Of a stretch of 12,615 nucleotides of DNA, positions 1 through 5,081 are shown piece by piece. The stretch covers positions 1 to 12,615 of the forward strand of contig DATAZV010000051.1 in the NCBI GenBank assembly GCA_036271855.1. The letters are read 5' to 3'. The number at the start of each line of letters is the position of its first letter. Positions within the stretch are counted from its first letter, which is position 1. A model generated the notes under the pieces. It was not told where the DNA came from, searched no databases, and saw only the letters and a list, made by a program, of their open reading frames with translations. The DNA comes from JAQGMJ01 sp036271855. Its GTDB lineage: Bacteria; Pseudomonadota; Gammaproteobacteria; Burkholderiales; JAEUOS01. The position numbers and the translations under genes are program-made.

Positions 1-25
1 TGGCTGGAAAGGACGGAAGACATCA

Positions 26-160
26 TGGCGGCAGACCCCTTTTCTACTTGATGGCATAGTAGGCCAAGCGCCGCCCGCGCGTCAGCAGCCTGCGACGGAC
101 GCACGTGGTACCCCGATGAGCGGTCGGAACCGGTCGTTCCGGATTGTGGTCAGACCCCAA
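26..160. other. Non-coding stretch downstream of ispH with two CAGACCCC motifs
   Basis: This is the region beyond the 3' end of ispH up to the left edge, and no gene is supported in it. The octamer CAGACCCC occurs twice in the same orientation, at 32-39 and 151-158. A perfect 6-bp hairpin (CGGAAC, loop CGGTC, GTTCCG) lies at 125-141. Short motifs of the form GGGGTCTGAC next to small hairpins are, from general knowledge, common in intergenic repeats of betaproteobacteria, including those linked to REP-associated transposases. With only two copies visible I cannot assign this one to a family. A minus-strand frame stays open from about 204 to the TAG at 44-46 but has no start codon or recognisable domain. 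Confidence 0.3.
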
Positions 161-204
161 ATAAGCGCCTGCCTGGGCGCCGGCACGACGCTGCTGCCGC
201 CTTT

Positions 205-225
205 AAACCCGGGCAGAGCGCCCGG
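205..225 (-). terminator. Weak terminator-like hairpin after ispH
   Basis: Reading the minus strand just past the ispH stop (238-240), a 6-bp stem CCGGGC/GCCCGG with a 5-nt loop lies at 209-225 and is followed by GTTTAAA. The U-tract is short and interrupted, so termination efficiency is doubtful, but the placement 13 nt after the stop fits an ispH terminator. Confidence 0.4.
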
Positions 226-237
226 AAAGCCCGGCCC

Positions 238-1203
238 TCAGGCGAGGCCGCGCGGCATCGGAAAACGCACCATTTCCTCGGTGCCCGGCAGCTTTTTCAC
301 CGTTTTCGCCCCCATCTGGCGCAGGCGCTCGATCACGTCCTGCACCAGGATTTCCGGCGCCGAGGCGCCGGCGGTGACCCCGACCCGGGTCTTGCCGGCA
401 ATCCAGGCCGCTTCCAGCTGATCGGCGCGGTCCACCATATAGGCGTCGGTGCCCATGGTGCGGGCGACTTCGCGCAGGCGGTTCGAATTCGAGCTGTTGG
501 GCGAACCCACCACGATCACCACGTCGCATTTGGGCGCCATGAACTTGACGGCGTCCTGGCGGTTCTGGGTGGCGTAGCAGATATCGTCTTTTTTCGGCCC
601 GCGGATCGAAGGAAACTTCTCCTTCAGGGCGGCGACGATGCGCGCCGCGTCGTCCACCGACAGCGTGGTCTGGGTCACGTAGGCCAGCGCCTCCGGGTCG
701 CGCACGGTCAGCCGGGCGATGTCTTCGGCGGTTTCCACCAGGTGCATGCCCTGTTCCGACTGGCCCATGGTGCCCTCGGCTTCCGGGTGGCCCTTGTGGC
801 CGATCATCACGATATCGAAGCCTTCCTTGCGCATCTTTGCCACTTCGACGTGCACCTTGGTCACCAGCGGGCAGGTGGCGTCGAACACCTGGAAGCCGCG
901 CGCTTCCGCCTCCCGGCGCACCGACTGCGCCACGCCGTGGGCGCTGAAAATCAGGGTAGCACCGGGCGGCACGTCGGCCAGGTCCTCGATGAAAATCGCC
1001 CCCTTGGCGCGCAGGTCGTCGACCACATACTTGTTGTGCACGATCTCGTGGCGCACGTAGATCGGCGCACCGTGCAATTCGAGGGCGCGCTCGACGATGC
1101 CGATGGCGCGCTCGACGCCGGCGCAAAAGCCGCGCGGCTGCGCCAGCAGGATCTCCATCTCGGACTCGGCCTTGGTGCCGTCGGCAACTGTGGGTGCATT
1201 CAT
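238..1203 (-). CDS. ispH: 4-hydroxy-3-methylbut-2-enyl diphosphate reductase (IspH/LytB)
   Basis: This cytosolic iron-sulfur enzyme performs the last step of the MEP isoprenoid pathway, reducing HMBPP to IPP and DMAPP. The 321-aa product carries the three cluster-binding cysteines of the family: Cys27 in PRGFCAGV, Cys111 in DATCP and Cys209 in ICYATQNRQ. Substrate-binding residues are also visible: His56 (EIVHNKY), His89 (SAHGV), His139 and Glu141 (GHKGHPEAEG), the TQTTLS segment near 177-182, and SPNSSNSNRL near 234-243. Length is close to the usual 310-320 aa. The E. coli protein begins at the equivalent of Met16 (MEILLAQPRG), so the first 15 residues are an extension. I keep the upstream ATG because extended N-termini are common in this class, and neither start has a convincing Shine-Dalgarno. 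The gene lies 23 nt after fkpB in the same direction, the fkpB-ispH arrangement also known in enterobacteria, so cotranscription is very likely. Confidence 0.97.
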   Translation of the reverse strand: MNAPTVADGTKAESEMEILLAQPRGFCAGVERAIGIVERALELHGAPIYVRHEIVHNKYVVDDLRAKGAIFIEDLADVPPGATLIFSAHGVAQSVRREAEARGFQVFDATCPLVTKVHVEVAKMRKEGFDIVMIGHKGHPEAEGTMGQSEQGMHLVETAEDIARLTVRDPEALAYVTQTTLSVDDAARIVAALKEKFPSIRGPKKDDICYATQNRQDAVKFMAPKCDVVIVVGSPNSSNSNRLREVARTMGTDAYMVDRADQLEAAWIAGKTRVGVTAGASAPEILVQDVIERLRQMGAKTVKKLPGTEEMVRFPMPRGLA

Positions 1204-1226
1204 GATGATTTCCGGTGTCCGGCGGG

Positions 1227-1682
1227 CTACATCACCGCCAGGATTTCCGCCTCGAAAACGATGGTCAGGCCGGCGAGGGGATGATTGAAGTCGAATAGGG
1301 CGCCGTCCTGGTCCTTTTCCAGCAGGGTTCCGGCAAATTTCGCCCCGGAGGCGTCGGTGAAGGAGATGCGGCTGCCCGGCTCCTCCTCCAGGTCGCGCGG
1401 CAAGGTGGCCAGGGCGACGCGGCGCACCAGTTCGGGATTACGCAGGCCGAAGGCCGCTTCCGGCTCCAGCGTGAAGGCCTGGCGCTCGCCGGCGCGCATG
1501 CCGATCAGGCAATGTTCCAGGGTCTCGGCCAGTTGGCCGGCGCCCAGCGACAGGGTGGCCGGATTCATGCCGAACGTGCTCACCGGCTCGCTGCCGTCAG
1601 GCAAGGCGATGCGATAGCGCAGGGTCAGGTAACTGTTCGGCTGCACGGTTCTCGTGCTCCGGGTATCGATGGAGGCATGCAT
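1227..1682 (-). CDS. fkpB: FKBP-type peptidyl-prolyl cis-trans isomerase, FkpB/SlpA type
   Basis: This is a predicted cytoplasmic proline isomerase and chaperone of the SlyD/SlpA branch of FKBPs. The 151-aa protein has the FKBP beginning around residues 17-60 (the LPDGSEP turn), the EPEAAFG segment at 73-79, an insert-in-flap region at about 80-130, and the signature DFNHPLAG at 131-138. It lacks the His-rich metal-binding tail of SlyD, and its length matches FkpB of E. coli (149 aa). It heads a pair with ispH, 23 nt downstream. The start is uncertain: the annotated ATG has no Shine-Dalgarno, whereas GTG at codon 13 (1644-1646) is preceded by GGAG at 1657-1660 and would begin the protein just before the conserved domain. 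The family assignment is firm. The client proteins are unknown. Confidence 0.93.
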   Translation of the reverse strand: MHASIDTRSTRTVQPNSYLTLRYRIALPDGSEPVSTFGMNPATLSLGAGQLAETLEHCLIGMRAGERQAFTLEPEAAFGLRNPELVRRVALATLPRDLEEEPGSRISFTDASGAKFAGTLLEKDQDGALFDFNHPLAGLTIVFEAEILAVM

Positions 1683-1684
1683 CG

Positions 1685-1713
1685 CGTATATTTGCCGCTA
1701 GATCCTTATACAA
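1685..1713 (-). promoter_or_regulatory. Candidate sigma-70 promoter for fkpB-ispH
   Basis: On the minus strand, TTGTAT (1708-1713) and TATACG (1685-1690) are separated by exactly 17 nt. The -35 match is only 3 of 6 and the -10 match 4 of 6. Transcription would begin near 1678, inside the first codons of the longest fkpB reading frame. That would favour the internal GTG start at 1646, or the promoter call is wrong. Confidence 0.3.
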
Positions 1714-1775
1714 CCCACATTGTAAGCGATGGCCCCGTGCGCCCAAGCCGGGCGCCGGCTGCGAAAACCACAACA

Positions 1776-2450
1776 ATGACCATCAAGGAATGGCCCGCCG
1801 GGGAGCGGCCACGCGAAAAACTGCTGGAGCACGGCGCGGCCGCCTTGAGCGACGCCGAGCTGCTGGCGATTTTCCTGCGCATCGGCGTCACCGGCAAAAG
1901 CGCCGTCGATCTTGCCCGCATCCTGCTCAACCATTTTGGCAGCCTGAACCGCATATTTGCCGCCCAACGCGGCGAATTCAATGCCATTCCGGGCATGGGC
2001 GACGCGAAATTTGCTCAATTGCAGTCGGTGATCGAAATGGCGCGCCGCGCCCTGCGCGAAGAGCTGGTCGAAGGCGTGGCCCTGAGTTCCCCGCGCGCGG
2101 TGCGCGACTACCTGGCCTTGTCGCTCGGCCACCTCCAGCACGAATGCTTTACCGTGCTATTCGTCGACGCGCAAAACCGCCTGCTTGCCGCCGAAGAGAT
2201 GTTTCGCGGCAGCCTGACCCAGACCAGCGTCTACCCGCGCGAAATCGTCAAAAAAGCCCTGGCGCACAACGCCGCCGGGGTGATTTTCGCCCACAACCAC
2301 CCTTCCGGCACCACCGAGCCCAGCCACGCCGACAAGCTGCTCACCGATACCTTGAAGGACGCCCTGAACATGGTCGACGTGCGCGTGCTGGACCATTTTG
2401 TGGTCGGCGGGCGCAAGGTGCTCTCGTTCGCCGAGCGCGGCTTGTTGTAG
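1776..2450 (+). CDS. radC: RadC family JAB/MPN-domain protein (UPF0758)
   Basis: The product is 224 aa, the usual RadC length. The N-terminal part (about 1-100) has the helix-hairpin-helix-like region with IPGMGDAKFAQLQ. The C-terminal JAB1/MPN metalloprotease-like domain contains the metal-binding signature HNHPSG, followed by a downstream Asp in SHADKLLTDTLKDAL, and ends near VRVLDHFVVGG. Despite its name, E. coli RadC is no longer considered a dedicated DNA repair protein, and the cellular role of the family is unresolved; I make no functional claim beyond the fold. The reading frame remains open upstream to 1512, opposite fkpB, but the ATG at 1776 begins the family-typical MTIKEWPAGERPREKL. 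No Shine-Dalgarno is evident. The gene diverges from fkpB across a 93-nt gap. Confidence 0.94.
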   Translation: MTIKEWPAGERPREKLLEHGAAALSDAELLAIFLRIGVTGKSAVDLARILLNHFGSLNRIFAAQRGEFNAIPGMGDAKFAQLQSVIEMARRALREELVEGVALSSPRAVRDYLALSLGHLQHECFTVLFVDAQNRLLAAEEMFRGSLTQTSVYPREIVKKALAHNAAGVIFAHNHPSGTTEPSHADKLLTDTLKDALNMVDVRVLDHFVVGGRKVLSFAERGLL

Positions 2451-2460
2451 CCGGCCAACA

Positions 2461-2487
2461 GCCGGGGCGGCGGCACCCGCCCCCGGC
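2461..2487 (+). terminator. GC-rich hairpin downstream of radC
   Basis: GCCGGGGCGG (2461-2470) can pair with CCGCCCCCGGC (2477-2487) with a single bulged C and a 6-nt loop, 10 nt after the radC stop. No T-run follows (next bases CACGTAAAA), so this is not a textbook intrinsic terminator. It could stabilise the radC 3' end or insulate radC from the rpmB promoter. Confidence 0.4.
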
Positions 2488-2507
2488 CACGTAAAATGCC
2501 GAAGTGC

Positions 2508-2537
2508 TTGAAATATCTCGGAAATTCCTGTTATAAT
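2508..2537 (+). promoter_or_regulatory. Near-consensus sigma-70 promoter of rpmB-rpmG
   Basis: TTGAAA (2508-2513; 5 of 6 matches to consensus) and TATAAT (2532-2537; perfect) are spaced by 18 nt. Transcription is expected near 2544. This is the strongest promoter in the window by inspection, as expected for ribosomal protein genes, and it lies downstream of the GC-rich hairpin after radC. Confidence 0.85.
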
Positions 2538-2543
2538 TGTGGG

Positions 2544-2674
2544 CTTCGTCGATTTCGGCGAAGAAGATGTGGCGGCCAAGCGTTTGCGTCCATGACCCCG
2601 AGGAGAAATCCGGGGTCGCCGGCGCAGTCCTGGTAGGTCCCTTGGCCGCTGAATTTCAATTACAGGAGCGTTAT
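2544..2674 (+). promoter_or_regulatory. Structured 5' leader of rpmB-rpmG
   Basis: The predicted 131-nt leader has complementary segments arranged as nested helices. Hairpin 1 at 2544-2563 pairs CTTCGTC with GGCGAAG around a short loop. A long arm follows: GCGGCCAAG (2572-2580) pairs perfectly with CTTGGCCGC (2641-2649); inside it TGCGTC (2585-2590) pairs with GGCGCA (2621-2626, one G-U); inside that GACCCCG (2594-2600) pairs perfectly with CGGGGTC (2611-2617), leaving a 10-nt apical loop that contains AGGAG. The arm ends 14 nt before the true Shine-Dalgarno AGGAG (2664-2668). The pairing is seen directly. A regulatory function, for example feedback by L28 or L33, is inference by analogy with other ribosomal protein leaders; I cannot name a described family that matches. 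Confidence 0.5.
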
Positions 2675-2908
2675 ATGGCCAAAGTGTGCCAAGTCACGGG
2701 CAAGGGCCCGATGGTAGGGAACAATGTTTCCCACGCCAACAACAAGACCAAGCGTCGTTTTCTGCCGAACCTGCAATACCGCCGCTTTTTCGTCGAGACC
2801 GAAAATCGCTGGGTGCGCCTGCGCGTGTCCTCCGCCGGTCTGCGCATCATCGACAAAAAAGGGATTGACGCGGTGCTGGTTGACCTGCGCGCCCGCGGTG
2901 AAGTCTAA
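2675..2908 (+). CDS. rpmB: 50S ribosomal protein L28
   Basis: The 77-aa protein begins MAKVCQVTGKGPMVGNNVSHANNKTKRRF, the highly conserved N-terminus of bacterial L28, and continues with the basic NLQYRRFFVE and WVRLRVSSAGLRIIDKKG segments. L28 binds 23S rRNA in the large subunit near the exit-site region. Length equals the usual 77-78 aa. The start is fixed by the conserved MAKVCQ and by AGGAG at 2664-2668, 6 nt before the ATG. The frame is also open upstream through the leader (an in-frame ATG at 2567), but this adds non-conserved sequence and has no proper ribosome binding site. The gene is followed after 11 nt by rpmG, the standard bacterial pairing. Confidence 0.98.
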   Translation: MAKVCQVTGKGPMVGNNVSHANNKTKRRFLPNLQYRRFFVETENRWVRLRVSSAGLRIIDKKGIDAVLVDLRARGEV

Positions 2909-2919
2909 GGAGATCCAAC

Positions 2920-3078
2920 ATGCCACGCGATAAAATCAAGCTCGAATCGACCGCCGGTACCGGCCACTTCTACACCACCAACAAGAACAAGCGCACCATG
3001 CCGGAAAAAATGGAGATCAAGAAATTCGATCCCAAGGCGCGCAAGCACGTGATCTACAAAGAGACCAAAATCAAATAA
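2920..3078 (+). CDS. rpmG: 50S ribosomal protein L33
   Basis: A 52-aa basic protein starting MPRDKIKLESTAGTGHFYTT and ending KHVIYKETKIK, matching the whole of bacterial L33 (usual length 50-55 aa), a small component of the 50S subunit. It has no cysteine at all, so it is the zinc-independent form lacking the paired CxxC motifs. The N-terminus is a few residues shorter than the MAKG-type versions I recall from related bacteria. The ribosome binding site AAGGAG (2907-2912) overlaps the rpmB stop codon TAA (2906-2908) and sits 7 nt before the ATG, so translation is likely coupled to rpmB. A strong terminator follows 18 nt after the stop. Confidence 0.97.
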   Translation: MPRDKIKLESTAGTGHFYTTNKNKRTMPEKMEIKKFDPKARKHVIYKETKIK

Positions 3079-3095
3079 GCGATTTCGCTCTCGGC

Positions 3096-3127
3096 AAAAA
3101 GCCCCGCATCGCGGGGCTTTTGTTTTT
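3096..3127. terminator. Bidirectional intrinsic terminator between rpmG and the GFA gene
   Basis: A perfect 7-bp stem GCCCCGC/GCGGGGC with loop ATC (3101-3117) is flanked by five A on the left and by TTTTGTTTTT on the right. It therefore reads as an intrinsic terminator on both strands. It closes rpmB-rpmG on the plus strand and the convergent GFA gene on the minus strand, whose TGA stop (3127-3129) touches the T-run. Confidence 0.93.
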
Positions 3128-3531
3128 CAGGCCGGCCCGCGCTCATGTGCTTTCACATCCGACAAATCCTTGAACCACGGCAGCGCCGAACGCGCCCAGA
3201 TCTGCATTTTCGGCTTGAGTTGCGCGCGCTGCTTCAGCGTGCCCAGGCGCAGGGTATAGGTGGCCGGGTTGCTGATTGCCGTGGCGTAGACCGGCGTGCC
3301 GCAATCGGGGCAAAAAGCGTGAATGCGCTGGGTGCCGCTCTCGGCGGTCTTGATGAAGGTCTTGGGCGTGCCGCTGATTTTGAAATGCTCCGCCGGCGTC
3401 AGGATGGAGGTGCGAAACGGCGAGCCGGTGATGTTCTGGCAATCGGTGCAATGGCAGACATTGACCCCGTTGGGGTCGACATCGCCTTCGAAGGTGATCT
3501 TGCCGCAATAACAACTGCCGTCCACTTTCAT
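3127..3531 (-). CDS. GFA (CENP-V/GFA) domain zinc-binding protein
   Basis: This 134-aa protein is a single GFA domain. Zinc-binding cysteines appear in the expected order: SCYCG (Cys7, Cys9), VCHCTDCQ (Cys26, Cys28, Cys31) and FCPDCGTPVY (Cys74, Cys77). The PFRTS segment and a C-terminal LPWFKD also fit the family. The family takes its name from glutathione-dependent formaldehyde-activating enzyme, but most single-domain bacterial members have no proven reaction, so no substrate is assigned. The start at 3531 is chosen because AGGAGG (3538-3543 on the opposite strand) lies 6 nt upstream and the protein then begins just before the first CxC motif. A longer reading frame to 3753 runs through a terminator and the desaturase gene and is rejected. 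The gene lies directly behind the desaturase terminator with almost no room for its own promoter. Confidence 0.92.
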   Translation of the reverse strand: MKVDGSCYCGKITFEGDVDPNGVNVCHCTDCQNITGSPFRTSILTPAEHFKISGTPKTFIKTAESGTQRIHAFCPDCGTPVYATAISNPATYTLRLGTLKQRAQLKPKMQIWARSALPWFKDLSDVKAHERGPA

Positions 3532-3537
3532 TGCCTG

Positions 3538-3543
3538 CCTCCT
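3538..3543 (-). promoter_or_regulatory. Strong ribosome binding site of the GFA gene
   Basis: AGGAGG on the minus strand, 6 nt before the ATG at 3531. It decides the start codon and is the best Shine-Dalgarno of any minus-strand gene here. Confidence 0.85.
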
Positions 3544-3550
3544 GGAAACG

Positions 3551-3580
3551 CAAAACGGACCCTTCAGGGTCCGTTTTTGC
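3551..3580. terminator. Intrinsic terminator between the desaturase and the GFA gene
   Basis: AAAACGGACCC (3552-3562) and GGGTCCGTTTT (3567-3577) form a perfect 11-bp stem around the loop TTCA. T-runs are present on both strands (TTTTT on plus, TTTT on minus). On the minus strand it lies about 30 nt after the desaturase stop (3609-3611) and only 8 nt before the GFA Shine-Dalgarno. It should therefore terminate desaturase transcripts and limit read-through into the GFA gene. Confidence 0.88.
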
Positions 3581-3608
3581 TTGGCCGCCGGAACCGCCGC
3601 TGCGGATT

Positions 3609-4805
3609 TTACGCCGCCACTGCCGGCATCGCATAGCTGCGCAGGCGCAGAGAAAACTCTTCCAGCGCGTGGATGCCGGAAGCCTCGGCGCGTGCGCACC
3701 AGTCCTGCAGGTCGTGCAGCAACTGCTCGCTGGAGGCGGTGGAACGCTCCCACAGGCGCGACAGCTCTTCACGCATCGCATATACCTTGGCCATCACGGC
3801 GGACTCGCCCAGCACGCGGTCCAGGGTCGCCTTGTCGGCCGCGTGCAGTTCCTCGGCCAGCTTGTGCAGGGCGCGGCGCGCGGTGCGGATTTCGTCCTGC
3901 GAGTAAACCTTGTCTTTCAACGCCGGCACTTCGGCGCGCCAGGTGCGCTTGAGCGACTTGCCGTAACGCTGCATCACGTCGTAGCGGTTGGCGATGACGG
4001 CGTGCAGCGTGTCCATGTCGCACACCGACTTGGCGGTGATGAACTTGGGCTTGGGGGCGATCTTTTTCACCTTGGCCCAGCCCATCATTTCCATGATACG
4101 GATATACATCCAGCCGATGTCGAATTCATACCACTTGTTCGACAGCTTGGCCGAGGTGCCGTAGGCGTGGTGGTTGTTGTGCAACTCTTCACCACCGATG
4201 ATGATGCCCCAGGGGATGATGTTCACGGACGCGTCTGCGACCTTGAAATTGCGATAGCCGAACCAGTGGCCCCAGCCGTTGATCACGCCGGCGGCCCAGA
4301 ACGGAATCCACGCCACCTGCACGCCCCACACCGCCATGCCGGGGCCGACGCCGAACAGCGCGATGTCGATGAACGCCATCAGGGTAACGCCCAGCTTGCC
4401 GTGGGCGGAATAGACATTGCGCTCCATCCAGTCGTCCGGCGTGCCGTGGCCGTAGCGCTCCATGGTCTCCTTGACGCGGGACTCCTTGACGTACAGCACC
4501 ACGCCGCCCCACAGCACCTTGTTGATGCCGTGAATCTGCGGGCTATGCGGATCTTCGATGGTTTCGCACTTGGCGTGGTGCTTGCGATGGATCGCCGCCC
4601 ACTCCTTGGTTACCATGCCGGTGGTCATCCACAGCCAGAAACGGAAAAAATGGCTGGGAATGGCGTGCAGTTCGAGCGCCCGGTGCGCCTGGTGACGGTG
4701 CAGGTACACGGTAACGCCGACGATGGTGATATGGGTAAACACCAGGGCGACGCCGACCAGTTGCCAGAAACTCAGGTCGAACAAGCCGGAATGGAAAAAG
4801 GTCAT
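3609..4805 (-). CDS. Membrane fatty acid (acyl-CoA-type) desaturase
   Basis: This membrane-bound di-iron desaturase probably introduces a cis double bond (delta-9 type) into acyl chains and so adjusts membrane fluidity. All three histidine boxes are present in order: HRHQAH (36-41), HRKHH (73-77) and HNNHH (209-213), with further conserved His180 in GWGHWFGYRNF. Hydrophobic membrane segments lie at about 11-33, 53-66, 138-160 and 162-178. Residues after about 250 form a largely helical, charged C-terminal extension of roughly 150 aa without recognised motifs, ending LRSYAMPAVAA. Whether the substrate is acyl-CoA or a phospholipid-linked chain cannot be told from sequence. The ATG at 4803-4805 has AAAGG 8 nt upstream. 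The gene is transcribed alone: a terminator follows it and a 276-nt intergenic region precedes it. Confidence 0.94.
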   Translation of the reverse strand: MTFFHSGLFDLSFWQLVGVALVFTHITIVGVTVYLHRHQAHRALELHAIPSHFFRFWLWMTTGMVTKEWAAIHRKHHAKCETIEDPHSPQIHGINKVLWGGVVLYVKESRVKETMERYGHGTPDDWMERNVYSAHGKLGVTLMAFIDIALFGVGPGMAVWGVQVAWIPFWAAGVINGWGHWFGYRNFKVADASVNIIPWGIIIGGEELHNNHHAYGTSAKLSNKWYEFDIGWMYIRIMEMMGWAKVKKIAPKPKFITAKSVCDMDTLHAVIANRYDVMQRYGKSLKRTWRAEVPALKDKVYSQDEIRTARRALHKLAEELHAADKATLDRVLGESAVMAKVYAMREELSRLWERSTASSEQLLHDLQDWCARAEASGIHALEEFSLRLRSYAMPAVAA

Positions 4806-4947
4806 CAGTTAAGCCTTTGCCGCAAGCGGCGGATAAAAATGGACTAAGAATGCAGTTGGGAAACAATGGCGCCTGGATTTCTTGTCACAATTCGACCGTT
4901 TGGCGCAGCGAGGCTCTCTTGCTGGAGCCACATGGAATTTTATACGT

Positions 4948-4977
4948 CTAATATGACTGATTTTACGCGAAAAGCAA
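4948..4977 (-). promoter_or_regulatory. Candidate promoter of the desaturase gene
   Basis: On the minus strand TTGCTT (4972-4977) and TATTAG (4948-4953) are 18 nt apart, giving a predicted start near 4941 and a leader of about 136 nt. Both hexamers are imperfect. A second AT-rich hexamer, TATAAA, lies just downstream without a matching -35. This is a suggestion based on spacing only. Confidence 0.3.
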
Positions 4978-5009
4978 GGGCGCAAGCGTCAAATTTGGTT
5001 ACATAGTGA

Positions 5010-5046
5010 CGGAAAGTTGCGCCAACGCAAATTCCGGCCCTTTTTT
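5010..5046 (+). terminator. Unassigned plus-strand terminator-like hairpin
   Basis: CGGAA (5010-5014) pairs with TTCCG (5032-5036), and inside it TTGCG (5017-5021) pairs with CGCAA (5026-5030) around loop CCAA. A run of six T follows at 5041-5046 after GCCC. On the plus strand this resembles an intrinsic terminator, but no plus-strand gene precedes it. The 4-nt gap between stem and T-run weakens the call; it may instead be a DNA operator palindrome. Confidence 0.3.
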
Positions 5047-5081
5047 AACCAATCGGTCATGCCAACGGCTTGCGCTTTGCG

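Larger units (their letters stand above)
4806..5081. promoter_or_regulatory. 276-nt intergenic region upstream of the desaturase
   Basis: No gene is visible here. The region is less GC-rich than its surroundings and carries several elements. Nearest the desaturase, on the minus strand, GCCGCTTGCGGC (4819-4830) can form a short CUUG-tetraloop hairpin directly before the AAAGG ribosome binding site. Further upstream are a candidate promoter (4948-4977) and paired repeats GGCGCAA (4979-4985), TTGCGCC (5017-5023) and CGCAA (5026-5030) that can pair in alternative ways. Next to the channel stop codon, GCGCAAAGCGC is a small inverted repeat. The downstream end of the channel transcript has no convincing terminator. 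Confidence 0.5.

Noticed and set aside
1..26. A minus-strand ATG-ATG at 21-26 that could begin a gene running off the left edge
   Set aside because: Only eight codons are visible (MMSSVLSS). A purine stretch AAAAGGGG lies upstream, but that is not enough to call a gene.
44..204. A minus-strand open frame ending RRLAYYAIK and a TAG at 44-46
   Set aside because: It has no ATG start, is short, and has no recognised family. It could be a remnant, but nothing in the sequence shows it.
1512..1775. An N-terminal extension of RadC opposite fkpB
   Set aside because: The family begins at MTIKEWPAGERPREKL (ATG 1776). The upstream part overlaps fkpB antisense and lies before the intergenic region.
2539..2595. 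A possible 18-codon leader peptide starting GTG at 2539
   Set aside because: The GTG precedes the predicted transcription start near 2544 and has no ribosome binding site.
2537..2674. In-frame extension of L28 through the leader (for example from ATG 2567)
   Set aside because: L28 begins MAKVCQVTGK throughout bacteria, and the ATG at 2675 has a well-placed AGGAG. The extension has no conserved residues, and the openness of the frame is plausible by chance.
3127..3753. A longer 208-codon form of the GFA protein
   Set aside because: The extra N-terminus would be translated through the 3552-3577 terminator and the desaturase coding region. The AGGAGG-supported ATG at 3531 starts at the domain.
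3531..4847. A 438-codon plus-strand open frame opposite the desaturase
   Set aside because: Composition is that of an antisense shadow (His, Gly and Arg rich). It crosses a strong terminator, and the minus strand encodes all three desaturase histidine boxes.
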